Positions 17,430 to 26,939 of a stretch of 64,000 nt of DNA are shown piece by piece. The first letter of the stretch is position 1, and every line of letters starts with the position of its first letter. Under the pieces are notes generated by a model, which was given only the letters and a program-made list of their open reading frames with translations, did no database searches and had not been told where the DNA came from. The translations under genes and the position numbers were made by a program. Origin of the DNA: Citricoccus sp. K5 (GTDB lineage Bacteria; Actinomycetota; Actinomycetes; Actinomycetales; Micrococcaceae); the NCBI RefSeq assembly GCF_902506195.1, contig NZ_LR732817.1, positions 947,147 through 1,011,146 of the forward strand, given 5' to 3'.

Positions 17430-19526
17430 GTGACCTCGACCCTGGACAACGTGACAGCGGACCCTGCTCCGCGTCCGCGGGTGCGCCAGCCCAGCAGCTC
17501 GTTCCGCCCGGACATCCAGGGCCTGCGGGCATTCGCGGTCATCGCCGTCCTGCTGGACCACTTGTTCGCCTGGCCTGCCGGAGGCTTCCTGGGCGTGGAT
17601 GTCTTCTTCGTCGTCTCGGGATTCCTGATCACCGGATTGCTGATCCGAGAGTACGAGCGGACCGGCACCATCTCCTTCCGGTCCTTCTACGAGCGTCGGA
17701 TCAAACGCATCCTGCCTGCGTCCGTCCTGGTCCTCTTCGTGACCGGTGTGGCCGCCTGTGTGGTCTTCCCCCGGACACGGGCGGGCTCAACCCTCATCGA
17801 TGCGGTCTGGTCCCTGTTCTTCGCGGGCAACTGGCGGTTCGCCACCAACGGCACGGACTACTTCCAGGAGGGAACCCCGCCCTCGCCGATCCAGCACTAC
17901 TGGTCGCTCGGAGTGGAGGAACAGTTCTATGTGATCTGGCCGTGGCTCATGCTCGGTCTCCTGGCGCTGTTGACCCGCACTCGGCGCGGTTCCGCCCGCA
18001 CCGTCCTGGGCGTGGCCATGGGCGTGATCATCCTGGGATCCTTCGTCTGGGCACTGGCGGAGACAGCCGGCGACCCCACGTGGGCCTACTTCTCGACCTT
18101 CTCCCGGGCGTGGGAGCTCGGCGTGGGCGCACTGCTGGCGGTCGCCGGCCCGCTGCTGCTGCGCATCCCCGGCGTTCTCCGCCCGATCCTGACGTGGGCC
18201 GGGCTGGCCGGGATGGTGGCGTCCGTCCTGTGGATCACCTCCGACGGGGGAGCGTTCCCTGCTCCGCTCGCTGCCGTGCCCGTCCTCTCGGTCGCCCTGG
18301 TCATCGCGGCCGGCGCCGGACCCGTTGCCCGGGCACCGTTGATCTTGACCAATCCGGTCAGCCGCTACATCGGCGACATCTCCTTCTCGCTGTACCTCTG
18401 GCACTGGCCGGTCATCGTCCTGCTGGTCGCCGTACTGCCCGCAGGATCCCCGGTGTACTACCTGTCCGCCCTGGTGCTGTCCTTCGTCCTGTCCGTGGTC
18501 AGCTACCACGTCATCGAGGACCCACTCCGGCGGGCCCCCTGGTTCCGCCGTCCGGCGGTTCCGGCCACGAGCCGGCGCCGGCGGAACCCGTCCCGTCTCC
18601 GGGTCGCCGTGGCCGTGTTGGCCGTCGTGGTCGTGGTCGGCACCTCCACCGCGGTCGTCACCCTACGCAGTGACACCGAGGCATCCCAGGCCGCGGGAGT
18701 GGGAGCCGAACAACTCAAGAAGGAATGCCTGGGAGCCGGCTCCCTGGAGTCCTCAGCGGACTGCCGAGCCCTCGGTGATTCGTTGTGGCCGTCCATTGAC
18801 GCCTATGCCACAGAGGTGGGGGGCTCCTTCCAGTGCTGGCGTGAGGAGGGCGGGGCCGCGTTCCCGGAATGCGATCTCGGTGCTGCCGACGGAGACCTCA
18901 AGGTGGCCCTTCGTGGCGACAGCCATGCGGCCTCGCTGCTGCCGGCTCTGGAGCCGATCGCCGTGGAACAGGGCTGGGACCTGGACGTCTTCACCGGCTG
19001 GGGCTGCCACTGGTATGTCCACGACGAGGGAGACGACTGCCACGGCCCGTTGGAACAAGCTCAGGATCGGATGCTGACGGGAGAGCCCTACGATGTCGTC
19101 ATCGTGTCCTCTTCGAGGTATGACGTGGTCCGCTCCGCGCAAGACCGGATGGAGCGATACGAGCAGGCCTGGGAGCCGGTGGCCGCCCGCGGCACGAAAA
19201 TCATCGTGGTGGCCGACGTCCCGGCCACCACTGACGAGGCCCTTCAATGCATGACCCGCGTGGGCTTCACGCCCCAGGACCACGACTGCGGCGCTAGTGC
19301 CCAGGAGGCCTTTGGGATGGTCGATCCGCTCCCCGAGGTGGCGTCCCGGATTGACGGGGCCGAGGTCATCGACCTGTCACAGTTCTTCTGCTCCGATGAC
19401 TTCTGCCCGGCCGTGATCGGCAACGCCGTGGTCTACCGGGACTCTAAGGCGCATACGACAGCGACTTACATGCGCACCCTGAAGCCGGCGCTCGAGGAGC
19501 GGCTTTTGGCGATCCTGGGCGGGTAG
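17430..19526 (+). CDS. Acyltransferase family 3 protein with C-terminal SGNH domain (OafA/YrhL-like)
   Basis: Membrane enzyme that likely O-acetylates a cell-surface glycan or peptidoglycan. The N-terminal domain (about residues 25-370) has ten or so membrane helices and the family motifs FRPDIQGLRAFAVIAVLLDH, GGFLGVDVFFVVSGFLIT and the RRIKRILP loop. Another helix near residue 390 leads to an extracytoplasmic SGNH hydrolase-like domain with LRGDSHAASLLPAL near residue 495 and a C-terminal D-x-x-H (RDSKAH). The length (698) is typical of fused OafA-type enzymes. The start is GTG with TGGAGA nine bases upstream. It converges with the IclR gene, with 10 bp between. Confidence 0.9.
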   Translation: MTSTLDNVTADPAPRPRVRQPSSSFRPDIQGLRAFAVIAVLLDHLFAWPAGGFLGVDVFFVVSGFLITGLLIREYERTGTISFRSFYERRIKRILPASVLVLFVTGVAACVVFPRTRAGSTLIDAVWSLFFAGNWRFATNGTDYFQEGTPPSPIQHYWSLGVEEQFYVIWPWLMLGLLALLTRTRRGSARTVLGVAMGVIILGSFVWALAETAGDPTWAYFSTFSRAWELGVGALLAVAGPLLLRIPGVLRPILTWAGLAGMVASVLWITSDGGAFPAPLAAVPVLSVALVIAAGAGPVARAPLILTNPVSRYIGDISFSLYLWHWPVIVLLVAVLPAGSPVYYLSALVLSFVLSVVSYHVIEDPLRRAPWFRRPAVPATSRRRRNPSRLRVAVAVLAVVVVVGTSTAVVTLRSDTEASQAAGVGAEQLKKECLGAGSLESSADCRALGDSLWPSIDAYATEVGGSFQCWREEGGAAFPECDLGAADGDLKVALRGDSHAASLLPALEPIAVEQGWDLDVFTGWGCHWYVHDEGDDCHGPLEQAQDRMLTGEPYDVVIVSSSRYDVVRSAQDRMERYEQAWEPVAARGTKIIVVADVPATTDEALQCMTRVGFTPQDHDCGASAQEAFGMVDPLPEVASRIDGAEVIDLSQFFCSDDFCPAVIGNAVVYRDSKAHTTATYMRTLKPALEERLLAILGG

Positions 19527-19536
19527 GACTTCGGGG

Positions 19537-20304
19537 TCACCGGATCGGTGTCGACACGCCTGTGGAGCGGACCAGCTCGGTGAGGTTGTGCGCGTGACGA
19601 ATCACCGTCTCCGCGTGGACCCGTCCGGGTTGGCGGGTCAACCGTTCGATGGGCCCGGAGATGGACATGGCGGCGATCACCCGTCCGCTCGGACCGCGCA
19701 CCGGTGCCGAGACGGAGGCGACTCCAGGCTCGCGTTCCCCCAGCGACTGGGCCCACCCCCGGCGACGGACGGCGGCCAGGACCGTGGGGGTGTAGACGGC
19801 CCCGTTGAGACCCTCGACGAGCCGTTCATTGTCCTCCCACGCCAGCAGCACCTGTGCGGCGGAGCCTGCCTTCATGGACAGCCGCGTTCCGACCGGAATG
19901 GTGTCGCGGAGCCCCACGGGCCTCTCGGCACTGGCGACGCACACGCGGGCGTCGGCCTGCCGGCGGAAGAGCTGGGAGCTTTCCCCGGTGGCATCCCGCA
20001 GCCGGGACAGCACAGGGCCGGCGGCCGCCGTCAGCCGGTCCTCGCCGGCAGCCGAGGCGAGCTCGGAGAGTCTGCTCCCCAGGACGTAGCGGCCCTGCAG
20101 GTCCCGGCCGACCAGCCGGTGGTGAACGAGTGCCGATGCGAGGCGATGGAGGGTGGGCCGCGCGATCCCCGTGGCGGAGACCAGCTCGGCCAGCGACGTC
20201 GGCCCGGCCTCGAGGGCGTCCAGGATGGCGGCGGCCTTGTCCACCACGCCGACCCCGCTGGGGGTGTGGAGGGCCTGCGGTGTCTCGTGCTCCGAAGTGT
20301 CCAT
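19537..20304 (-). CDS. IclR family regulator of leucine biosynthesis (LtbR/NdgR-like)
   Basis: DNA-binding regulator with an N-terminal winged helix (residues 20-80, including GIARPTLHRLASALVHHRLV) and a C-terminal IclR effector domain (about 95-245). Divergent placement from leuCD is the known arrangement of NdgR in Streptomyces and LtbR in Corynebacterium, which control leuCD and sometimes leuB and trp genes. Assignment here rests on family plus context. The ATG at 20304 lies exactly six bases after TAGTAT (20311-20316, minus strand), so the message is probably leaderless. The dyad at 20319-20335 sits just upstream of this -10 box, so the protein may repress itself. Confidence 0.85.
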   Translation of the reverse strand: MDTSEHETPQALHTPSGVGVVDKAAAILDALEAGPTSLAELVSATGIARPTLHRLASALVHHRLVGRDLQGRYVLGSRLSELASAAGEDRLTAAAGPVLSRLRDATGESSQLFRRQADARVCVASAERPVGLRDTIPVGTRLSMKAGSAAQVLLAWEDNERLVEGLNGAVYTPTVLAAVRRRGWAQSLGEREPGVASVSAPVRGPSGRVIAAMSISGPIERLTRQPGRVHAETVIRHAHNLTELVRSTGVSTPIR

Positions 20305-20318
20305 ACTCTGATACTAGC

Positions 20319-20335
20319 GTCTCATTATGTGAGAC
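20319..20335. promoter_or_regulatory. Candidate IclR-type operator between the regulator and leuC
   Basis: GTCTCATTATGTGAGAC is a perfect 6-5-6 inverted repeat. It resembles the LtbR motif of Corynebacterium in its GTGAGA core. It lies directly upstream of the regulator's -10 box and about 70 bp before leuC, where it could block both promoters. A TATGGA box at 20379 or TTATGT inside the dyad could serve leuC. Confidence 0.65.
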
Positions 20336-20407
20336 ATTCGCGGAGGTGATGGCCACCGTCGGCGCCACGGTGCCAGAGTATGGATGTCACTGGTGGAAGG
20401 ACACGAG

Positions 20408-21913
20408 ATGGTAGCCAAGGCATCCCCTGAAAACGTAGCCGCAACAGTCGCAACGGCCTCAGCAGCTGCAACCCCGCGGACGCTGGCCGAGAAGGTCTGG
20501 CAGGATCACGTGGTGGTCCCCGGCGACGGTGCCGGCGACGCCCAGACCCCCGACCTGCTGTACATCGACTTGCACATCATGCACGAGGTCACCAGCCCCC
20601 AGGCCTTCGAGGGGCTGCGCCTGGCGGGCCGCACCGTCCGGCGCCCCGACCTCACGATCGCCACCGAGGACCACAACACGCCCACGTTGGAGATCGACAA
20701 GCCGATCGCCGACCCGGTCTCGGCCAAGCAGATCCAGACCCTGCGGGACAACGCCCAGGAGTTCGGGATCCGTCTCCATTCCCTCGGAGACGCCGAACAG
20801 GGCATCGTCCACGTGGTGGGACCGCAGTTGGGCCTGACGCAGCCGGGCATGACCGTGGTGTGCGGCGACTCGCACACCTCCACGCACGGGGCCTTCGGGG
20901 CCCTGGCCTTCGGCATCGGCACCTCCGAGGTCGAGCATGTGCTCGCCACCCAGTCCCTGCCGCTGAAACCGTTCAAGACCATGGCCATCACCGTCGAGGG
21001 CACCCTCCGGGCAGGGGTGACCGCCAAGGACATCATCCTCGCGGTCATCGCGAAGATCGGTACCGGTGGCGGGCAGGGGTACGTCCTGGAGTACCGTGGC
21101 TCGGCCATCCGGGCGCTGTCCATGGACGCGCGCATGACCATCTGCAACATGTCGATCGAGGCCGGTGCCCGCGCCGGCATGATCGCCCCGGACGAGACGA
21201 CCTTCGAATTTATCAAGGGCCGTCCCCACGCCCCCCAGGGCGAGGACTGGGACGCCGCCGTCGAGTACTGGTCCAGCCTGCCCACGGACGAGGGTGCGGC
21301 CTTCGACGCCGAGGTCTTCCTGGATGCCGACGAGCTGGAGCCCTTCGTCACCTGGGGTACGAACCCGGGGCAGGGTGTGTCCCTGAGTGACACTGTGCCG
21401 ATCCCGGAGCATTTCGACGACCCGAACGCCCGGGCCGCCGCCGAGCGCGCGCTGGAGTACATGGACCTGACCGCCGGCATGCCGATGAAGGACATCCGGG
21501 TGGACACCGTCTTCCTGGGCTCCTGCACCAACTCCCGGCTCGAGGACCTGCGCACCGCGGCCGCGATCATCAAGGGGCGGACCAAGGACGAGAACGTGCG
21601 GATGATCGTGGTCCCCGGCTCCGCCCGGGTGCGACTGGAGGCGGAGGCCGAGGGCCTGGACCGCGTGTTCAAGGATTTCGGTGCGGAATGGCGCTTCGCC
21701 GGCTGCTCCATGTGCCTCGGGATGAACCCGGACCAGTTGGCTCCGGGAGAGCGGTGCGCGTCCACGTCCAACCGCAACTTCGAGGGGCGTCAGGGCAAGG
21801 GTGGCCGCACCCACCTGGTCTCGCCGGTGGTCGCGGCCGCGACCGCGATCCGCGGCACGCTGTCCTCGCCGTCCGACCTGGCGGCATTCGAATCCGAACT
21901 GCAGGAGGCCTGA
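20408..21913 (+). CDS. leuC: 3-isopropylmalate dehydratase large subunit
   Basis: With LeuD isomerises 2-isopropylmalate to 3-isopropylmalate. This aconitase-family subunit (501 residues) binds a 4Fe-4S cluster through [12 protein letters not shown] and the C-terminal [12 protein letters not shown], and contains [20 protein letters not shown]. The ATG at 20408 is chosen because GGAAGGA (20395-20401) lies six bases upstream. The upstream ATG 20384 lacks such a site. The N-terminal extension of about 22 Ala- and Thr-rich residues before [10 protein letters not shown] is slightly long for the family. leuD follows after one base, so the subunits are translationally coupled. Confidence 0.97.
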   Translation: MVAKASPENVAATVATASAAATPRTLAEKVWQDHVVVPGDGAGDAQTPDLLYIDLHIMHEVTSPQAFEGLRLAGRTVRRPDLTIATEDHNTPTLEIDKPIADPVSAKQIQTLRDNAQEFGIRLHSLGDAEQGIVHVVGPQLGLTQPGMTVVCGDSHTSTHGAFGALAFGIGTSEVEHVLATQSLPLKPFKTMAITVEGTLRAGVTAKDIILAVIAKIGTGGGQGYVLEYRGSAIRALSMDARMTICNMSIEAGARAGMIAPDETTFEFIKGRPHAPQGEDWDAAVEYWSSLPTDEGAAFDAEVFLDADELEPFVTWGTNPGQGVSLSDTVPIPEHFDDPNARAAAERALEYMDLTAGMPMKDIRVDTVFLGSCTNSRLEDLRTAAAIIKGRTKDENVRMIVVPGSARVRLEAEAEGLDRVFKDFGAEWRFAGCSMCLGMNPDQLAPGERCASTSNRNFEGRQGKGGRTHLVSPVVAAATAIRGTLSSPSDLAAFESELQEA

Positions 21914-21914
21914 C

Positions 21915-22517
21915 ATGGAACCCTTTACCAGCCACACCGGGATCGGCGTTCCGTTGAAGCAGTCCAATGTGGACACGGACCAGATCATCCCGGCGGTCTA
22001 TCTCAAACGGATCACCCGTACCGGATTCGAGGACGCCCTGTTCGCCGGCTGGCGCAAGGACCCGGAGTTCATCCTGAACCGGGAGCCCTACTCGGCCGGC
22101 TCCGTCCTGGTGGCGGGCCCGGACTTCGGCACGGGTTCCTCCCGCGAGCACGCGGTGTGGGCCCTGAAGGACTTCGGGTTCAAGGTGGTCCTGTCCGCCC
22201 GCTTCGCGGACATCTTCCGCGGCAACTCCGGCAAGCAGGGACTGCTGGCCGCCGAGGTGGACCAGCCGGACATCGAGCTGATCTGGAAGGAGCTCGAAAA
22301 CCATCCCGGCACTCAGGTGACGGTGGACCTGGAGGGTCGCACCGTGACCTGTGGTTCGTTCAGCACCGGCTTCCAGGTGGACGACTACACGCGCTGGCGC
22401 CTGAGGGAGGGGCTCGATGACATCGGCCTCACCCTGCGCACGGAGCAGGAGATCACCGACTTCGAGGCGAGCCGGCCGGCCTACAAGCCCGCCACGCTTC
22501 CGGCCCGCATCTCCTGA
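21915..22517 (+). CDS. leuD: 3-isopropylmalate dehydratase small subunit
   Basis: The swivelling-domain subunit of isopropylmalate isomerase, 200 residues. Signatures are [16 protein letters not shown] near the N-terminus and [17 protein letters not shown], followed by [18 protein letters not shown]. The ATG at 21915 has GCAGGAGG eight bases upstream, inside the end of leuC. It forms an operon with leuC. murA downstream has its own promoter. Confidence 0.97.
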   Translation: MEPFTSHTGIGVPLKQSNVDTDQIIPAVYLKRITRTGFEDALFAGWRKDPEFILNREPYSAGSVLVAGPDFGTGSSREHAVWALKDFGFKVVLSARFADIFRGNSGKQGLLAAEVDQPDIELIWKELENHPGTQVTVDLEGRTVTCGSFSTGFQVDDYTRWRLREGLDDIGLTLRTEQEITDFEASRPAYKPATLPARIS

Positions 22518-22541
22518 TCCGGGACTGATCCGGCTTCGCCC

Positions 22542-22547
22542 CGTATG
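22542..22547 (+). promoter_or_regulatory. murA -10 box
   Basis: TATGCT at 22542-22547 gives a leader of about 80 nt before murA, separating it from the leuCD operon. No convincing -35 hexamer is present. Confidence 0.4.
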
Positions 22548-22637
22548 CTGGTGTGCGGATCTGCGCCGGGCCCGTCCCGGCCATCCACACACCAGCGACG
22601 GCCCGTCCCGGCGGGCCACGGAGGAATGCCACTGTCT

Positions 22638-23966
22638 ATGGGAAATCTGCTGACGATCAACGGCGGCAAGCCGCTCGAGGGACGCGTGACCGTCCGTGGC
22701 GCCAAGAACCTGGTGCCGAAGGCCATGGTGGCCTCGCTACTAGGCAGCAAACCGTCGGTCCTGCGCAATGTCCCGGAGATCCGGGACGTCGAGATCGTCA
22801 CCGGTCTGCTCTCCGTCCACGGGGTCAAGGTCACCAAGGACCCGGAGACCGGGGACCTCACCCTGGACCCGGCGGCCACCAAGTCCGCCACCAGCTCGGA
22901 GATCGACGCCCACGCCGGTGACTCCCGCATCCCGATCCTGTTCTGCGGTCCTCTGATGCACTCCATCGGCGAGGCCTTCATCCCGGACCTGGGCGGCTGC
23001 AAGATCGGTGACCGGCCGATCGACTTCCACCTCACCGTGCTGCGCAGCTTCGGTGCCGTGGTGGAGAAGCGCCCCGGCGGTATCCACATCTCCGCGCCGA
23101 AGGGTCTGACCGGGGCGAAGCTGGAACTGCCGTACCCCTCGGTCGGGGCCACGGAGCAGGTGCTGCTGACGGCCGTGAAGGCGGAGGGCATCACCGAGCT
23201 CAAGGGCGCCGCCGTGGAGCCGGAGATCCACGACCTGATCCACATCCTCCAGAAGATGGGCGCCATCATCACGGTGCAGACCGATCGCACCATCCGGATC
23301 GAGGGTGTGGACCGGCTCACCGGTTTCAACCACCGCGCCATCCCAGACCGCAACGAGTCGGCCTCGTGGGCCTCTGCCGCCCTCGTGACGCAGGGGGACA
23401 TCTACGTCGAAGGCGCCATACAGCGGGACCTCACCGCCTTCCTGAACACCTACCGCAAGATCGGCGGGGAGTTCGAGGTCGACGATCATGGCATTCGCTT
23501 CTGGCACGGTGGGGGCCGGCTCAAGCCCCTCGTGCTGGAGACCAATGTGCACCCGGGATTCATGACCGACTGGCAGCAGCCGCTCGTCGTGGCCCTGACC
23601 CAGGCGGAAGGCGTCTCGATCGTGCATGAGACCGTCTACGAGAACCGCTTCGGGTTCACCGATGCCCTGGTCCGCATGGGTGCCTCCATCCAGCTGCACC
23701 GTGAATGTCTCGGGTCCGTGCCCTGCCGGTTCGGCCAGCGCAACTTCCTGCACTCCGCCGTCATCTCGGGACCCACCGAGTTGCACGGCGCTGACTTCGA
23801 CATCCCCGATCTGCGGGGCGGGTTCTCCCACCTCATCGCCGCCCTCGCGGCCCAGGGGACCTCACGGGCCACCGGCATCGAGATCATCAACCGCGGCTAC
23901 GAGAAGTTCATGGACAAGCTGACCGGCCTCGGGGCAGACGTCGAGCTGAGCAGCCTGGGCCGCTAG
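22638..23966 (+). CDS. murA: UDP-N-acetylglucosamine 1-carboxyvinyltransferase
   Basis: First committed step of peptidoglycan synthesis: transfers enolpyruvate from PEP to UDP-GlcNAc. The 442-residue protein has the EPSP-synthase-like double domain, NGGKPLEGRVTVRGAKN at the N-terminus, and the fosfomycin-target cysteine in GGCKIGDRPIDFH. Cysteine rather than aspartate at this position predicts fosfomycin binding. The start is uncertain: GGAGGA ends at 22625, directly before ATG 22626, which is too close. ATG 22638 (MGNLLTINGG) is preferred, though 22626 remains possible. plsC, gpsA and ddl follow tightly, making an envelope-synthesis operon. Confidence 0.95.
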   Translation: MGNLLTINGGKPLEGRVTVRGAKNLVPKAMVASLLGSKPSVLRNVPEIRDVEIVTGLLSVHGVKVTKDPETGDLTLDPAATKSATSSEIDAHAGDSRIPILFCGPLMHSIGEAFIPDLGGCKIGDRPIDFHLTVLRSFGAVVEKRPGGIHISAPKGLTGAKLELPYPSVGATEQVLLTAVKAEGITELKGAAVEPEIHDLIHILQKMGAIITVQTDRTIRIEGVDRLTGFNHRAIPDRNESASWASAALVTQGDIYVEGAIQRDLTAFLNTYRKIGGEFEVDDHGIRFWHGGGRLKPLVLETNVHPGFMTDWQQPLVVALTQAEGVSIVHETVYENRFGFTDALVRMGASIQLHRECLGSVPCRFGQRNFLHSAVISGPTELHGADFDIPDLRGGFSHLIAALAAQGTSRATGIEIINRGYEKFMDKLTGLGADVELSSLGR

Positions 23967-23976
23967 GGGACCTCTC

Positions 23977-24714
23977 GTGACCGAATCCACCGGACTGCGC
24001 GCCGGCTACTTCGCGGCGGCCTCCCTCGTCCGTCCCACGCTCAACGCCATCATGTCCAAGGAGTGGCAGGGCGGCCACCACATCCCGGAGTCGGGATTCA
24101 TCGTGTGCGCCAACCACATCTCCAACCTGGACCCGTTGGCCCTGGGCCACATGGTCTACAGCCAGGGCCACCTGCCGCACTTCCTGGCCAAGTCCGAGCT
24201 GTTCCAGCTGCCGGTCGTGGGTGGACTGCTGACCCGGATGCGGCAGATCCCCGTGGACCGAGCCCGTGGCGGCAATGAGTCCCTCGTGGCGGCCGACCGG
24301 GTGCTCGCCGAGGGCGGGGCGATCATCATCTACCCCGAGGGAACCCTCACTGCGGACCCGGACCTGTGGCCGATGAAGGCGAAGACCGGGGCGGCACGAT
24401 TGGCCCTCAAGACCGGGGTGCCGGTCATCCCGGTGGCCCAGTGGGGCATCCATGAGGTGCTGCCGAAGACGGCCAGGACACCCCGGCTCCGGCCCCGCGG
24501 GACGGGACGGATCCGCATCGGCGCCCCCGTGCCCCTGGAGGACCTGCGGAAGTCCACGCTGACGCGGTCCGTGCTGGAGACCGCCAGCGAACGCATCATG
24601 ACGGCCATCACCGGCGAACTCGAGGCCCTCCGTGGCGAGGACGCCCCGGAGGGACGGTGGAATCCACGCACCGGTCAACGGGAAGCGGGCCACCGGGGCC
24701 AGGGGATCTCGTGA
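23977..24714 (+). CDS. plsC: 1-acyl-sn-glycerol-3-phosphate acyltransferase
   Basis: Membrane-associated acyltransferase that converts lysophosphatidate to phosphatidate. The 245-residue protein has the catalytic NH-x4-D box (CANHISNLDPLALG near residue 46), the substrate-binding IPVDRARGGNESL, and IIYPEGTLTADP (FPEG-like motif). The GTG start at 23977 follows AGGGGA by five bases. Its last codons overlap the start of gpsA by four bases. Pairing with gpsA links glycerol-phosphate supply with phospholipid synthesis. Confidence 0.93.
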   Translation: MTESTGLRAGYFAAASLVRPTLNAIMSKEWQGGHHIPESGFIVCANHISNLDPLALGHMVYSQGHLPHFLAKSELFQLPVVGGLLTRMRQIPVDRARGGNESLVAADRVLAEGGAIIIYPEGTLTADPDLWPMKAKTGAARLALKTGVPVIPVAQWGIHEVLPKTARTPRLRPRGTGRIRIGAPVPLEDLRKSTLTRSVLETASERIMTAITGELEALRGEDAPEGRWNPRTGQREAGHRGQGIS

Positions 24715-25748
24715 ACGCGCGCCCCGAGAAGCTGGTGGTGGTCGGAGCCGGCAGCTGGGGGACCACCTTCGCGAAGGTCCTGGCGGACAGCGCCATCGAG
24801 CGGGGAGTGGTCGAGCCGGAGATCGTGCTCTGGGCACGCCGTCCCGAGGTGGCGGAGGACATCACCGCCCGGAAGCGGAACACCGACTATCTTCCTGACA
24901 TCGACCTGCCGGCGTGCCTGAGCGCCACCACCGAACTGGCGGAGGCCGTCGCCGGCGCCGGACTCGTGGTGCTGGCCATCCCCGCCCAGGAGGTCCGGGG
25001 GCACCTGCCGACCATCCGCGCCCACCTGGACCCGGCCGCCGTCGTGGTGTCCCTGGTCAAGGGGTTGGAACGCGGTACCGACGCCCGGATGAGCGAGCTG
25101 TGCGCCGAGGAACTCGGCCTGCCGGACGATCGGTTCGCCGTGGTGTCCGGGCCGAACCTGGCCCTGGAGATCGCTCGCCAGGAGCCGACGGCGACCGTGG
25201 TGGCCTCCGCGGACCCCGCCACGGCCGAGTGGATCGCGGTGCGGACCTCTGGCCCGTACTTCCGGCCCTACACCAACACGGACGTGACCGGCGTCGAGAT
25301 CTGCGGCGTGGTCAAGAACGTGATCGCGCTGGCCGTGGGGATCTGCGACGGCCTGGGCTACGGGGACAACTCCAAGGCCTCCGTCATCACCCGAGGGCTG
25401 GCCGAGACCGCACGCCTGGTGGAGAGCCTCGGGGGCCAGGCCGGGACCCTCGCCGGGCTTGCCGGGCTGGGCGACCTGGTGGCCACGTGTGCCTCGCCCC
25501 TGTCTCGCAACAGGACTGCCGGCCGGCACCTCGGCCAGGGGCTCAGCGTGGAGGAGGCCACCGCGCGGCTCAAGCAGACCGCCGAGGGCATGAAGTCCGT
25601 CTCCGCGGTGGTCGATCTCGCCCGGCGACACGGAGTGGAGATGCCGATCAGTGAGGCCATGAATGCCGTGATCGCGGGCACCCTCGATGTAGACACCCTG
25701 GCGGGGCTGCTGCTGTCCCGCGACCTGAAACCGGAAGGACGATCGTGA
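24711..25748 (+). CDS. gpsA: Glycerol-3-phosphate dehydrogenase [NAD(P)+]
   Basis: Makes sn-glycerol-3-phosphate from dihydroxyacetone phosphate for phospholipid synthesis. The 345-residue protein has the N-terminal dinucleotide motif VVGAGSWGTTFAKVL, VSGPNLALEIARQEPTATVV and the catalytic lysine region EICGVVKNVIALAVGI. The conserved GLGDLVATCASPLSRNR lies in the C-terminal domain. The GTG at 24711 is chosen; AGGGGA lies five bases upstream. The stop codon overlaps the GTG of ddl, so plsC, gpsA and ddl are translationally coupled. Confidence 0.96.
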   Translation: MNARPEKLVVVGAGSWGTTFAKVLADSAIERGVVEPEIVLWARRPEVAEDITARKRNTDYLPDIDLPACLSATTELAEAVAGAGLVVLAIPAQEVRGHLPTIRAHLDPAAVVVSLVKGLERGTDARMSELCAEELGLPDDRFAVVSGPNLALEIARQEPTATVVASADPATAEWIAVRTSGPYFRPYTNTDVTGVEICGVVKNVIALAVGICDGLGYGDNSKASVITRGLAETARLVESLGGQAGTLAGLAGLGDLVATCASPLSRNRTAGRHLGQGLSVEEATARLKQTAEGMKSVSAVVDLARRHGVEMPISEAMNAVIAGTLDVDTLAGLLLSRDLKPEGRS

Positions 25749-26899
25749 CCACGGAACCAGACCGCATCACTCGGCAGGGGTCTGGCGCCCACGGCCGTCT
25801 CCGCGTGCTCGTGCTCTTCGGAGGCCGCTCCAGCGAGCACCCGATCAGCTGCATCACCGCCGCCGGCGTGCTGAACGCCATGGACCCGGACCGGTACGAG
25901 GCGGTGCCCGTCGGGATCACGGCGACCGGCCGGTGGCACGGCTTCGAGGCAGACCCGGCGCACTGGAACCTGTCCGGCGGGGACCTGCCCCAGGTCCCCG
26001 AGCCGGCCGATCCGCTCGCGTTGCGCTGCACCGAGGGGGGCGGCCACGAGCTCGTCTCCGTGGCCAGCGGGGAATCACACGGGGCCATCGATGTGGTGTT
26101 CCCACTGCTGCACGGGCCGTTCGGCGAGGACGGGACCTTGCAGGGAGAGCTCGAGATGGCCGCCGTGCCGTACGTTGGCGCCGGCGTGCTCGCCTCTGCC
26201 GTGGGCATGGACAAACACTTCATGAAGGTCGCCTTCCAGGCCGCCGGGCTGCAGGTCGGGCCGTGGGAGACCATCACGGACCGCCAATGGCGTGGTGAGC
26301 CAGAGGCCGTTCTCGAGAGGGCCGCCGCCCTGGCCTTTCCCGTGTTCGTCAAGCCGGCCCGGGCGGGTTCCTCCTTCGGGATCACCCGAGTGGCGGATGC
26401 CGAGGGCCTCGCCGCCGCGATCGAGGAGGCCCGCCGCTTCGACCCCAAGGTCGTCGTCGAGGCCGGGATCGTCGGCCGCGAGATCGAGTGCGCGGTGCTG
26501 GACGGCCATGGACTCCAGGCGCCGAGGGCCTCCCTGCCCGGCGAGATCGTGGTCCATGACGGCTCCGGCCAGCACGAGTTCTACGATTTCCAGGCCAAGT
26601 ACCAGGACGACACCGCGGCAGACCTGTCCTGCCCGGCTGACCTGCCCGAGGCGGCCATCGACACGGTGCGCCGGCTCGCCGTCGTGGCCTTCGACGCCGT
26701 GGACGCCGAGGGCCTGTCCCGCGTGGACTTCTTCTACACTCCCGCCGGCGAATTCGTCATCAACGAGATCAACACGATGCCGGGCTTCACCCCGATCAGC
26801 ATGTACCCCGCCATGTGGGAGCGGTCCGGGCTGGCCTACGGCGAACTGATCGACGAGCTCCTGCAGCTCGCTCTCGAGCGCGGCACCGGGCTCCACTAG
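25745..26899 (+). CDS. ddl: D-alanine--D-alanine ligase
   Basis: ATP-grasp enzyme that makes the D-Ala-D-Ala dipeptide of peptidoglycan. The 384-residue protein has VLFGGRSSEHPISCITAAGV at the N-terminus, PLLHGPFGEDGTLQGELE, the ATP-binding PVFVKPARAGSSFGITRV and the metal-binding FVINEINTMPGFTPISMYP. These are the features of a normal D-Ala ligase rather than a D-Ala-D-lactate VanA type. It is the last gene of the murA-plsC-gpsA-ddl run and converges with the DUF3515 gene. A palindromic CCGGCGC/GCGCCGG arrangement at 26902-26930 may act as a weak terminator. Confidence 0.96.
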   Translation: MTTEPDRITRQGSGAHGRLRVLVLFGGRSSEHPISCITAAGVLNAMDPDRYEAVPVGITATGRWHGFEADPAHWNLSGGDLPQVPEPADPLALRCTEGGGHELVSVASGESHGAIDVVFPLLHGPFGEDGTLQGELEMAAVPYVGAGVLASAVGMDKHFMKVAFQAAGLQVGPWETITDRQWRGEPEAVLERAAALAFPVFVKPARAGSSFGITRVADAEGLAAAIEEARRFDPKVVVEAGIVGREIECAVLDGHGLQAPRASLPGEIVVHDGSGQHEFYDFQAKYQDDTAADLSCPADLPEAAIDTVRRLAVVAFDAVDAEGLSRVDFFYTPAGEFVINEINTMPGFTPISMYPAMWERSGLAYGELIDELLQLALERGTGLH

Positions 26900-26939
26900 G
26901 TCCGGCGCGCCGGCCTTCTCCGAGCGCCGGGCCCCACCA

